A DNA stretch of 64,000 bases from JBBWZH01 sp035544115 (GTDB lineage: Bacteria; Actinomycetota; Actinomycetes; Mycobacteriales; CADCTP01), in the NCBI GenBank assembly GCA_963714145.1, contig OY970235.1:868001-932000 (forward strand), in the 5' to 3' direction. The notes under the pieces are model-generated. The model did no database searches and had not been told where the DNA came from. It saw nothing but the letters and a program-made list of their open reading frames with translations. A program made the translations under genes and the position numbers. This document shows, piece by piece, positions 33,221 to 43,276 of the stretch (position 1 is the stretch's first letter; each line of letters starts with the position of its first letter).

Positions 33221-35067
33221 TGTCCGCTGGGCCGGTCGACCGGCGGCTGCTCCAGGGTGCCCCGGCCGCGCGGGTCGGCGTCCTCGCCGCGGTGGCCGTG
33301 GGGGTGTTCAGCACCGGGCTGATCGTGGCGCAAGCGGCGCTGCTGGCCCGCGTTGTCGCCGGCTCGTTCGACGGAGCCGGGCTGGCCGCGCTGCGCGGCA
33401 GCCTGATCGGGCTGGGCCTGGTGCTGCTGGCCCGGGCGGCCACCGGCTACGCCGGCGAGGCGGTCGCCGGCCGGGTGGCGACCGATGTGAAGCGCCAGCT
33501 GCGGTCCCGGCTGCTGCGGCACGCGCTCGACCTCGGCCCGGGCTGGCTGGCCCGGCACGGCCCGGGCGAGCTGACCACCCTGGCCACCCGCGGCCTGGAC
33601 GGCCTGGACGGCTACCTCGGCCGGTACCTGCCGCAGCTGGTGCTGGCCGGCCTGGTGCCGGGCACCGTGCTGGTCGTGCTTGGCCTGGCCGACTGGCCGT
33701 CCGCACTGGTCGTGGCGGTCAGCCTGCCACTGATCGTGCTGGTGCTGGCGCTCGTGGGGCGGGCCGGGCAGGTCGCCTCGGAGCGCCAGTGGGGGCTGCT
33801 GCAGCGGCTCGGCGGGCACTTCCTGGACGTGCTGGAAGGGCTGCCGACGCTGCTGGTCTTCCGCCGGGCGCGGTCGGAGGTGGCGACCATCCGCCGGGTC
33901 ACCGACGAGCACCGCGTCGCCACCATGCGCACGCTGCGGATCGCGTTCCTGTCCGCGCTGCTGCTGGAAGGGCTGGCCAGCATCGCGGTCGCGCTGGTCG
34001 CGGTCCGGGTCGGGCTGGGCCTGCTGCACGGCCAGGTGCCGTACCGCAGCGCGCTGCTGGTGCTGCTGCTCGCGCCCGAGGTGTACCTGCCGGTGCGCCG
34101 GGTGGGTGCCGAGTATCACGCCGGCCGGGAGGGTTCGGTGGCCGCCGGGGCCGCCTTCGAGGTGCTGGCCGAGCCGGTGCCAACCACCCCCGGCGTGCCG
34201 GCCACCCCCGGCCCGGCCGGCGCCGCCGGTCGTGCGGCCGCCTCCCGTCCCGCTCCCGGCGCCGGGAGCCCGGCCGCCGCCGGACCGGCGGTGCCCGCGC
34301 CGGCGGCGGCCAGGCCGGCGGTCCCGGGGCCGGCGGCCGGCCCCGCCGGGCCGGGCGAGCTGCGCGTCGACGGGCTGCTGCTGAGCTATCCGGACCGGGC
34401 CGGGCCGGCGCTGGCCGGTGTCTCGCTGCGGGTGCCGGCCGGCGAGCGGCTGGCCCTGCTCGGGGCCAGCGGCGCCGGCAAGAGCTCGCTGTTCGCGGTG
34501 CTGCTGCGGTTCGCGGCGCCGGCGGCCGGCCACGTCACGTTCGACGGGTTCGACCTGCTCGGCGCCGACCCGGCGCAGGCTCGCCGGCACATCGCCTGGG
34601 TGCCGCAGCAGCCGTACCTGCTGGCCGGCACGGTCGCCGAGAACGTCCGGCTCGGCCGGCCGGACGCGACCGGCGCCGAGCTGGACGAGGTGGCCGGGCT
34701 GGTCGGGCTCGATCAGGTGCTGCGCCGGCTGCCCGGTGGCTGGCAGGCTCCGGTCGGCGAACGCGGCCAGCGGCTGTCCGCCGGCCAGCGGCAGCGGCTC
34801 GCGCTGGCCCGGGCGCTGCTCCGGGACGCACCGCTGGTGCTGCTGGACGAGCCGACCGCGCACCTGGACCCGGAGTCGGCCGCCGCGGTGCGGCTCGCCG
34901 TGCTGGCCCGCACCGCTGGCCGCACCCTGCTGGTGATCAGCCACGACGCCGACTGGCCGGCCGCCGCCGACCGGGTCGTCCGCCTTGACGCCGGCCGGCT
35001 GCGGGACGACACCGCGGCCGTCCCGTCCCCGCGGACCGCGGACCCGGTCCCGCTGGTCGGCCGGTGA
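33220..35067 (+). CDS. cydD: thiol reductant ABC exporter subunit CydD
   Basis: A 615-aa half-transporter of the CydDC pair that exports glutathione/cysteine-type thiols needed for cytochrome bd assembly. Six membrane segments are spread over the first 300 residues (e.g. VGVLAAVAVGVFSTGLIVAQ, LVLAGLVPGTVLVVLGLA). A Pro/Ala linker at about residues 320-380 is unusually long. The ATPase follows: Walker A GASGAGKS with K421, signature LSAGQRQRLALA and Walker B LVLLDEPTAHLDPE. It overlaps cydC by GTGA. The cytochrome bd subunit genes cydAB are not in this window. Confidence 0.9.
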   Translation: MSAGPVDRRLLQGAPAARVGVLAAVAVGVFSTGLIVAQAALLARVVAGSFDGAGLAALRGSLIGLGLVLLARAATGYAGEAVAGRVATDVKRQLRSRLLRHALDLGPGWLARHGPGELTTLATRGLDGLDGYLGRYLPQLVLAGLVPGTVLVVLGLADWPSALVVAVSLPLIVLVLALVGRAGQVASERQWGLLQRLGGHFLDVLEGLPTLLVFRRARSEVATIRRVTDEHRVATMRTLRIAFLSALLLEGLASIAVALVAVRVGLGLLHGQVPYRSALLVLLLAPEVYLPVRRVGAEYHAGREGSVAAGAAFEVLAEPVPTTPGVPATPGPAGAAGRAAASRPAPGAGSPAAAGPAVPAPAAARPAVPGPAAGPAGPGELRVDGLLLSYPDRAGPALAGVSLRVPAGERLALLGASGAGKSSLFAVLLRFAAPAAGHVTFDGFDLLGADPAQARRHIAWVPQQPYLLAGTVAENVRLGRPDATGAELDEVAGLVGLDQVLRRLPGGWQAPVGERGQRLSAGQRQRLALARALLRDAPLVLLDEPTAHLDPESAAAVRLAVLARTAGRTLLVISHDADWPAAADRVVRLDAGRLRDDTAAVPSPRTADPVPLVGR

Positions 35068-36782
35068 CCAGGGTGCGGCCGCCCGGCGGGCCGGTCGAAC
35101 CGCCGGAGTCGGCGGCCGGGGTGGCGGGGCGCCGGGCGCTGCGGCGGATGTTCGGGCTGGCCCGGCCGTTCCGGCTGCAGCTCGCGCTGGCCGTGCTGGC
35201 CGGGACGGTGGCCAGCGGCTGCGCGGTCGGGCTGCTGGCGGCGTCCGGCTGGCTGCTGGCCCGGGCCGCTGAGCACCCGGCGCTGGCGGCGCTGGCCGGC
35301 GGCACGGTCGCGGTGCAGGTGTTCGGCATCGCCCGCGGCCCGTTCCGGTACGTCGAGCGGCTGGCCGCGCACGACGCCGCGTTCCGCGCGCTGGCCGACA
35401 CCCGGGTGCACGTGTACGCCCGGCTGACCAGGCTGGCGCCGGCCGGGCTGCGCCGGTTCCGGTCGGCCGACCTGCTCACCCGGCTGGTGTCCGATGTGGA
35501 CAGCGTGCAGGACCTGCTGGTGCGCGGCGTGGCGCCGCCGCTGGTGGCGGCCGCGGCGGGTGCCGGCACGGTGGCGCTCGCGGTCGCCCTGCTGGCGCCG
35601 GCCGGGCTGGTGCTGGCGGCCGGGCTGGTGCTGGCCGGCGCGGTCCTGCCCTGGCTGCTGGCGGTCGCCGGCCGGCGTGCCGGGCCGGAGCTGGTGGCCG
35701 CCCGCGGCCGGCTGGCCGGGACCACCGCCGACCTGCTGGCCGGCGCCCCCGACCTGCTCGCGTTCGGCGCCGACGCCGCCGCGCTGGACCGCCTGGCCAC
35801 CGCCGAGGCCGAGTACGGCCGGGCGGCCCGGCGCTCGGCCCGGGTGCAGGCGGCCGGCGTGGCCGCGACGATCGCGCTGGCCGGCGGCACGCTCTGGCTG
35901 GTCCTGCTGCTGGCCGTGGACGCGGTCGGCGCCGGCACGCTGGACCGGGTGCCGCTGGCCGTGCTGGCGCTGACCGCGCTGGCCGCGTTCGAGGTGGTGG
36001 CCCCGCTCACCGGCGCGGCGGCCCAGCTGGCCGCGGTGCGCGCGTCCGGGCAGCGGCTGTTCGCGGTGCTGGACGCGCCCGAGCCGGTGCGCCCGCCGGC
36101 CGAGCCGCGACCGCTGCCGGCCGGGCCGTACACGGTCGAGCTGCGCGGCGTCCGGGTCCGCTACGCCGCGGGCGAGCCGGACGCGCTGGCCGGCGCCGAG
36201 CTGACCCTGACGCCGGGCCGGCGGGTGGCGCTGGTCGGCCCGAGCGGCAGCGGCAAGAGCACGCTGGCCGCGATCCTGTTCCGGTTCCGCGACCCGGACG
36301 CCGGCACCGCCACGCTGAACGGCGTCCCGTTCGAGGCGCTCGACCCGGACCAGGTGCGCCAGGTGATCGGCGGCATCCCGCAGGACCCACACCTGTTCGA
36401 CACCACGATCGGGGCGAACCTGCGGCTGGCCCGCCCGGACGCGACCGACGCGGAGCTGGCCGACGCGGCCCGCCGGGCCCGGCTGCTGGACTGGATCGAG
36501 GCGCTCCCGGCCGGCTGGGACACCCCGGTCGGCGCGCATGGCGCGCTGCTGTCCGGCGGTGAGCGCCAGCGGCTGGCGCTGGCCCGGGCCCTGCTGGCCG
36601 ACCCGCCGATCCTGGTGCTGGACGAGCCCACCGCGCACGTCGACCCGGAGGCCAGGGCCGCGCTGATGCACGACCTGCTGGCCGCCACGACCGGCCGCAC
36701 CACTCTGATCATCACCCACGACCACGCCGCCCTGACCGGCCTGGACGAGATCGTCACCCTCCCCGCCCCGCCGGACCGGTAA
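35064..36782 (+). CDS. cydC: thiol reductant ABC exporter subunit CydC
   Basis: A 572-aa partner of CydD. The CydC-type first helices read LALAVLAGTVASGCAVGLLAASGWLLARAA, and GIARGPFRYVERLAAHDAAFRAL is a family hallmark. ATPase motifs: Walker A GPSGSGKST with K398, signature LSGGERQRLALARALL and ILVLDEPTAHVDPEAR. The GTG start overlaps the cydD stop, so the heterodimer is made in balance. It ends 6 nt from the convergent hicB stop. Confidence 0.9.
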   Translation: MTRVRPPGGPVEPPESAAGVAGRRALRRMFGLARPFRLQLALAVLAGTVASGCAVGLLAASGWLLARAAEHPALAALAGGTVAVQVFGIARGPFRYVERLAAHDAAFRALADTRVHVYARLTRLAPAGLRRFRSADLLTRLVSDVDSVQDLLVRGVAPPLVAAAAGAGTVALAVALLAPAGLVLAAGLVLAGAVLPWLLAVAGRRAGPELVAARGRLAGTTADLLAGAPDLLAFGADAAALDRLATAEAEYGRAARRSARVQAAGVAATIALAGGTLWLVLLLAVDAVGAGTLDRVPLAVLALTALAAFEVVAPLTGAAAQLAAVRASGQRLFAVLDAPEPVRPPAEPRPLPAGPYTVELRGVRVRYAAGEPDALAGAELTLTPGRRVALVGPSGSGKSTLAAILFRFRDPDAGTATLNGVPFEALDPDQVRQVIGGIPQDPHLFDTTIGANLRLARPDATDAELADAARRARLLDWIEALPAGWDTPVGAHGALLSGGERQRLALARALLADPPILVLDEPTAHVDPEARAALMHDLLAATTGRTTLIITHDHAALTGLDEIVTLPAPPDR

Positions 36783-36788
36783 CCGCCC

Positions 36789-37202
36789 TCAGGCCGGGAG
36801 CAGCGCCAGCAGCTGGTGCACGCGCTGGTGCGAGACCGCGAGCAGGCTGGCCGCGTCGCGGATGGACCAGGACCGCTCGCGGACGAGCGTGTACGCCAGT
36901 GCGCTGGTCTCCTCGGCCAGCTCGCGGCGGATCTCCGCCTCGCGGGTACGAAGATCGCGGAGGCGAGCCGCGCTGTCATCCAGGAGGACGTCGCCGGTGT
37001 GGAATTCCAGCTCGAGCCGGAGCCCTGCGGCCGACCCCTCCGGTAGATCGGCGGCCAGCACGATTACTTCCCGGATGTGCCGGTCGAGGGTGGTCAGCGT
37101 CCGCGCGTACGTGTGCGCCCCGGCCAGCTCCGGGACGTCGGCCAGCCAGTTGTCGCCCTCCGCGGTCACGACCACCCGGTAGGTACGCGGCTCGGTTGTC
37201 AT
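36789..37202 (-). CDS. hicB: HicB-family antitoxin
   Basis: A 137-aa antitoxin. The N-terminal HicB domain (TYRVVVTAEGDNWLADVPELAGAHTYARTL) binds the toxin. The C-terminal region (RERSWSIRDAASLLAVSHQRVHQLLALL) is a helix-turn-helix for DNA binding. ATG 37202 follows AAAGGGG and overlaps the toxin stop as ATGA, so toxin and antitoxin are coupled with the toxin first, as in many hicAB loci. It likely represses the operon through the inverted repeat upstream of hicA. Confidence 0.85.
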   Translation of the reverse strand: MTTEPRTYRVVVTAEGDNWLADVPELAGAHTYARTLTTLDRHIREVIVLAADLPEGSAAGLRLELEFHTGDVLLDDSAARLRDLRTREAEIRRELAEETSALAYTLVRERSWSIRDAASLLAVSHQRVHQLLALLPA

Positions 37203-37429
37203 GACAGCCACCCCTTTCCAAAAGCCGGAGCGAGATCTCGCTCGATCGCTCGGAGAGTGCCGATTGGGATATCGCCACCGTGCTGCGGAACGGTCGTGTA
37301 TGCGGCCGCCTCCCCATCGGCGACCTTGTACCGTGCGGCGTAGCGCCGATGCGACCCGACCTGCCGGACCAACCATCCCCCCAGCTCCTCGATGCGCCGG
37401 TTCACCTCGCGTGCCTGTCGTGTTCTCAT
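37199..37429 (-). CDS. hicA: HicA-family toxin (mRNA interferase)
   Basis: A 76-aa dsRBD-like toxin. Features are EVNRRIEELGGWLVRQVGSHRRY with the catalytic His27 in the GSH motif, YAARYKVADG and the conserved VPQHGGDIPIGTLRAIERDL. It would cleave mRNA until neutralised by HicB. The start ATG 37429 has no good Shine-Dalgarno site; a large inverted repeat ends 3 nt upstream of it, so the operator covers the promoter. Confidence 0.85.
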   Translation of the reverse strand: MRTRQAREVNRRIEELGGWLVRQVGSHRRYAARYKVADGEAAAYTTVPQHGGDIPIGTLRAIERDLAPAFGKGWLS

Positions 37430-37432
37430 ACT

Positions 37433-37479
37433 TTACGTCTAGTCCGTAGACGATACAAGCGTCTATGGGCTAGACGTAA
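37433..37479. promoter_or_regulatory. 47-bp inverted repeat, hicAB operator/promoter
   Basis: Two 20-nt arms (37433-37452 and 37460-37479) match at 18 of 20 positions around a 7-nt centre (ATACAAG). Each arm contains TTACGTCTAG and TAGACG, so the site offers nested half-sites for a multimeric HicB. It sits directly upstream of hicA. Confidence 0.7.
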
Positions 37480-37516
37480 TCTGTGGATAACCGTCCGGGC
37501 TGTGGATAGCGGTTTG

Positions 37517-39877
37517 TCAGCCGCGCAGCAGGAGTGCTACCGGGTACCGGGCCAGGAGGGCGGCGAGCGCGGTGTGGCCGGCGCCGTGGACGGTGCCGGT
37601 GAGGGCGTCCGTCCAGGTCCCGTCCGGCAGCGCCAGCGCGGTGTCCTGCCAGCCGCCGGAGCGGCGCAGGCCGACCGGCAGCCGGGTGCCGACGGCGATC
37701 GCGCCGCCCCGGTCGAAGGCCACCGCGTGGTCGGCGGCCGGGCCGGCGGCGAGCAGCGGGGTGTAGCCGGTGAACGCGCCGGCATGGTCCCGCCGGGCCC
37801 GCAGCACCCGGGAGACGACCAGCAGCTTGGCCGCGCCGGTGCCGTCGACCGGCGGCAGCCAGCCGGCGTCGAGGCGGGCCAGCAGTTCGGCCCGCAGCGC
37901 GAAGTCGACCGGGCGGCGGTTGTCCGGGTCGACCAGCGAGTGGTTCCACAGCTCGCCGCCCTGGTAGACGTCCGGGACCCCGGGCATGGCCAGTTGCAGC
38001 AGGTTCGCGGTGAGCGAGTTGGTCCAGCCGTCCGGGGTGATCCGGCCGACGAAGCCGTCGATGTCGGCGTGCAGCGCCGGGCTGTCGTAGCCGGCGTCGA
38101 TCGCCGCGCGCACCGCCGCCTCGAACGCCTGGTTCGGCTCGTCCCAGCTGGTGATCGTGCGGGCCTCGCGGATGCTCTTCTCGATGGCCGCGTGCAGCCG
38201 GCCCCGATCCAGCGGCCAGGCCCCGGCCACGGTCTGCCAGAGCAGGTGCGCCAGCGCACCGTCCGGCACCGGCGCCGCGGCCGACCAGCGGCGGACCGTC
38301 GCGGCCCACTCGGCCGGCATTTCGGCCAGCACCGCCAGCCGGGCCCGGACGTCCCCGGACCGCTTGCTGTCGTGTGTGGACAGTGCGGTCATCCCGGCCG
38401 GCCAGCGCCGCTGCCGGTGCTCCTGCGCGGCGTGGAAGTCGGCCAGCGGCAGGCCGAACCGGTTCGGGTAGCCGCCCACCTCGTTGGCCGCGATGAACCG
38501 GGTCCACCGGTAGTACGCGGTGTCCTCGACGCCCTTGGCCATCACCGCGCCGGAGGTCTGCTGGAACCGGATCGCCAGCGGGTCGGCCGGGTCGGCCAGC
38601 CGCGGCGCCAGCGCGTCCACAGTGGACGCCAGCTCCGGCCGGCGGCGCCGGGCCGCGGCCAGCGCCTCGGTCAGCTGCGACGCGCCGTCGGGCAGGTAGC
38701 TGCGGTAGACCGGGAAGCAGGCCAGCAGCTCAGCCAGCGCCGGCACCAGGTCCTCGGCCGCCGCACCGTCCATATGCGACACCCGGCCGGCCTCGGCGGC
38801 CAGCCGCCTGGTCTCCGGCAGCAGCATGCCGGTCGCCACGTCCAGCTTGCAGGCGTGTACCAGCTCCGGCCAGGACGTGGTCACGCCGGTGAGTTCGGTG
38901 TCCAGCGCGGTGAAACCGGCCGCGCCGGCCGGATCGACCAACACACCGTCCACTTCGGACATCGCGTCGTAGCCGGTGGTGCCGTCGATCGGCCAGCCGG
39001 CCGGCAGCTCCTCGCCCGGCTCCAGCACCTTCTCCACCACCAGCCAGCAGCCGCCGGCACCGGCCGGGCCACCCGGGCCGGCCAGGCCAGCCGGGTCAGC
39101 CTGGTCGGGCGGTACGGCCGCGGCGCGCAGCCGGGCCAGGTAGCCGCCCGGGTCAGCGAGCCCGTCCGGGTGGTCGATGCGCAGCCCGTGCACGCCGCCC
39201 TCGGCCACCCAGCGCAGCGTCTCCGCGTGGGTGGCCTCGAACACGCCGCGGTCCTCCACCCGGACCGCGGCCAGCGCGCTGATCGCGAAGAAGCGCCGGT
39301 AGCTGTGCTCCTCCGCGGCCCGCCGCGCCGGCACCAGCTCGTAGTGCTGCAGATCGTGCACGGCCGCGGCGGAGCCGGCCGACTCGGTGCCCGGCGCCAG
39401 CGGGAACCGGCGGCCGTGGTACTGCAGCGCGCCCCCGTCCAGCTCCACCTCGTCCAGCGCGTCCGGGTCGTTGGACAGCACCGGCAGCAGCAGCCGGCCG
39501 CGGGACCAGTCGACGTCGAACCAGTCCGCGAACGCCGACTCCGGACCGAGCCGGAGCAGGTCCCACCAGGCCGGGTTGGACTGCGGCAGGTCGACGCCGG
39601 TGTGGTTGGGTACCAGGTCCAGCACGATGCCCAGCCCGTGCCGGCGCAGCGCGGCCATCAGCGCGAGCCGACCGGCCTCGCCGCCGCGCTGCGGGTCGGC
39701 CAGCGTGTGGTTGACCACGTCGTACCCGTGCGTCGATCCGGGGGCCGCGGCGAGCAGCGGTGACGCGTACAGGTGGCTCACCCCGAGCGCGGCCAGGTAC
39801 CCGGCCAGCCCGGCGGTCGCGGTCAGGTCGAAGTCCGGGCTGATCTGCACCCGGTAGGTGGCGGCGGGTGTCGGCAC
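37517..39877 (-). CDS. treY: malto-oligosyltrehalose synthase
   Basis: A 786-aa GH13 isomerase turning the reducing-end alpha-1,4 bond of maltodextrins into alpha-1,1. It starts at GTG (VPTPAATYRVQISPDF) with the family SHLYASPLL and STHGYDVVNH motifs. Catalytic residues are D235 in GLRIDHPDGL and E282 in CWLVVEKVLEPGE. KGVEDTAYYR, STHDSKRSGDVRAR and MPGVPDVYQGGE follow. The start is 5 nt downstream of the glgX stop, and a CAGACT box lies 7 nt before it. TCCACAGTGGA occurs at 38616. It acts before TreZ and after the debranching enzyme. Confidence 0.93.
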   Translation of the reverse strand: MPTPAATYRVQISPDFDLTATAGLAGYLAALGVSHLYASPLLAAAPGSTHGYDVVNHTLADPQRGGEAGRLALMAALRRHGLGIVLDLVPNHTGVDLPQSNPAWWDLLRLGPESAFADWFDVDWSRGRLLLPVLSNDPDALDEVELDGGALQYHGRRFPLAPGTESAGSAAAVHDLQHYELVPARRAAEEHSYRRFFAISALAAVRVEDRGVFEATHAETLRWVAEGGVHGLRIDHPDGLADPGGYLARLRAAAVPPDQADPAGLAGPGGPAGAGGCWLVVEKVLEPGEELPAGWPIDGTTGYDAMSEVDGVLVDPAGAAGFTALDTELTGVTTSWPELVHACKLDVATGMLLPETRRLAAEAGRVSHMDGAAAEDLVPALAELLACFPVYRSYLPDGASQLTEALAAARRRRPELASTVDALAPRLADPADPLAIRFQQTSGAVMAKGVEDTAYYRWTRFIAANEVGGYPNRFGLPLADFHAAQEHRQRRWPAGMTALSTHDSKRSGDVRARLAVLAEMPAEWAATVRRWSAAAPVPDGALAHLLWQTVAGAWPLDRGRLHAAIEKSIREARTITSWDEPNQAFEAAVRAAIDAGYDSPALHADIDGFVGRITPDGWTNSLTANLLQLAMPGVPDVYQGGELWNHSLVDPDNRRPVDFALRAELLARLDAGWLPPVDGTGAAKLLVVSRVLRARRDHAGAFTGYTPLLAAGPAADHAVAFDRGGAIAVGTRLPVGLRRSGGWQDTALALPDGTWTDALTGTVHGAGHTALAALLARYPVALLLRG

Positions 39878-39882
39878 GCGGG

Positions 39883-41991
<2,109 letters not shown>

Positions 41992-42116
41992 CATCGTCCT
42001 CTCCATCGTGCCCCGACCTGCCGCCGCTTGGGGCCACTCACGTCATGTCCAAGTGTGCTGAGATCCGAACCTATCCGACCTACTGGCCGCCGTCCCGCCG
42101 CCGGACCGCTGGCCGG

Positions 42117-42157
42117 CGGTGACAGAAGTCATGGCACCGGCCCGCGGTCTGTCACCG
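42117..42157. promoter_or_regulatory. 9-bp inverted repeat in the glgX/ABC divergent promoter region
   Basis: CGGTGACAG and CTGTCACCG are perfect complements 23 nt apart. They lie 57 nt upstream of the exporter ATPase start and about 125 nt from glgX. A target of the downstream DesR-like regulator is possible but untested. Confidence 0.4.
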
Positions 42158-42213
42158 GCAATTCACGACCGCCCTCACTACCGGTGATCGGCCCGGCCGA
42201 CGACCGTGGTGGC

Positions 42214-43140
42214 ATGACAAGCACACTGCTCGACGCGGGGATCCGGACCCGCGGACTGGCGAAGTCCTTCGGCCCGGTCCGGGCCGTGGCCGGCGTCGAC
42301 CTCGACATCGTGGCCGGCGAGACAGTGGCCCTGCTCGGCCCGAACGGCGCCGGCAAGTCGACCACCATCGACATCCTGCTCGGGCTGGCCCGGCCGGACG
42401 CCGGTGAGATCAGCGTGTTCGGCCAGCCGCCGGCCACCGCCACCCAGGCCGGGCTGGTCGGCGCGATGCTGCAGAGCGGTGGGCTGCTCAGCTACGTCAC
42501 GATCCGCGAGCTGATCGGGATGACCACGTCGCTCTACCGCGACCCGATGCCGGTGGCCGAGGTACTGCGCCGGGCCGGCCTGACCGAGATCGCCGACCGG
42601 CGCACCAACGGCCTGTCCGGCGGCCAGGTGCAGCGGGTCCGGTTCGCCCTCGCCCTGACCCCGAACCCGGAACTGCTGGTGCTGGACGAGCCCACCGTCG
42701 GCATGGACGTGGAGAGCCGGCGCGCGTTCTGGGCCGCGATGCGCGAGTTCGCGGCCGCCGGCCGGACCATCCTGTTCGCCACCCACTACCTGGAGGAGGC
42801 GGACGAGTTCGCCGACCGGGTGGTGCTGATGGCGCACGGCCGGGTGGTCGCGGACGGCCCGGCCACCGCGGTCAAGGCCATCGTCGGCGGCCGGACCATC
42901 CGCTGCACGCTGCCCGGTGCCGACCCCGACCGGCTCGGCACGCTGCCCGGGGTGACCACGGTCGAACTGCGCGGCGACGGCGTGCTGCTGCGGGCCGCTG
43001 ACTCGGACGCCGCCCTGCGCGCGCTGCTGGCCACCGAGCCCGCGGCCCGCGACATCGAGGTGACCGGCGCCGCCCTGGAGGACGCGTTCATCGCCCTCAC
43101 CACCGACAGCGTCCCGACCGCACCGGAGGTCGTCCGATGA
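42214..43140 (+). CDS. ABC transporter ATP-binding protein
   Basis: A 308-aa ATPase. Walker A GPNGAGKSTT contains K48, the signature is LSGGQVQRVRFALAL, Walker B is LLVLDEPTVGMDVESR, and the switch His is in FATHYLEEADEFADRV. A C-terminal domain of about 80 residues follows. It forms an exporter with the ABC-2 permease downstream. Gene order ATPase-permease-kinase-regulator is that of DesKR-linked exporters. The ATG start lies 6 nt after GACCGT, so it may be leaderless. Confidence 0.9.
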   Translation: MTSTLLDAGIRTRGLAKSFGPVRAVAGVDLDIVAGETVALLGPNGAGKSTTIDILLGLARPDAGEISVFGQPPATATQAGLVGAMLQSGGLLSYVTIRELIGMTTSLYRDPMPVAEVLRRAGLTEIADRRTNGLSGGQVQRVRFALALTPNPELLVLDEPTVGMDVESRRAFWAAMREFAAAGRTILFATHYLEEADEFADRVVLMAHGRVVADGPATAVKAIVGGRTIRCTLPGADPDRLGTLPGVTTVELRGDGVLLRAADSDAALRALLATEPAARDIEVTGAALEDAFIALTTDSVPTAPEVVR

Positions 43141-43153
43141 GCGAGCGCGGAGT

Positions 43154-43202
43154 GCCGGAGGCCGGTCCGGCCCGGGGAACGAGGGCCGGACCGGCCTCCG
43201 GC
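43154..43202 (+). promoter_or_regulatory. perfect 20-bp stem hairpin between ABC genes
   Basis: Arms 43154-43173 and 43183-43202 are exact complements around the 9-nt loop GGGGAACGA. It starts 14 nt after the ATPase stop and lies 75 nt before the permease ATG. A weaker copy of the loop context (CCCGAGGAACGAGGG) follows about 50 bp later. It probably works as an intra-operon attenuator or mRNA processing/stability element. Confidence 0.65.
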
Positions 43203-43276
43203 GGCGACGCCGGGCGGGGAGCGACGACGGGTGCTCGACCCGAGGAACGAGGGTCGGGCCGGCGAGGGGAGCGGAC

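Noticed and set aside
37481..37509. Replication origin suggested by two DnaA-like boxes
   Set aside because: Only two boxes, no dnaA/dnaN neighbours and no AT-rich unwinding region.
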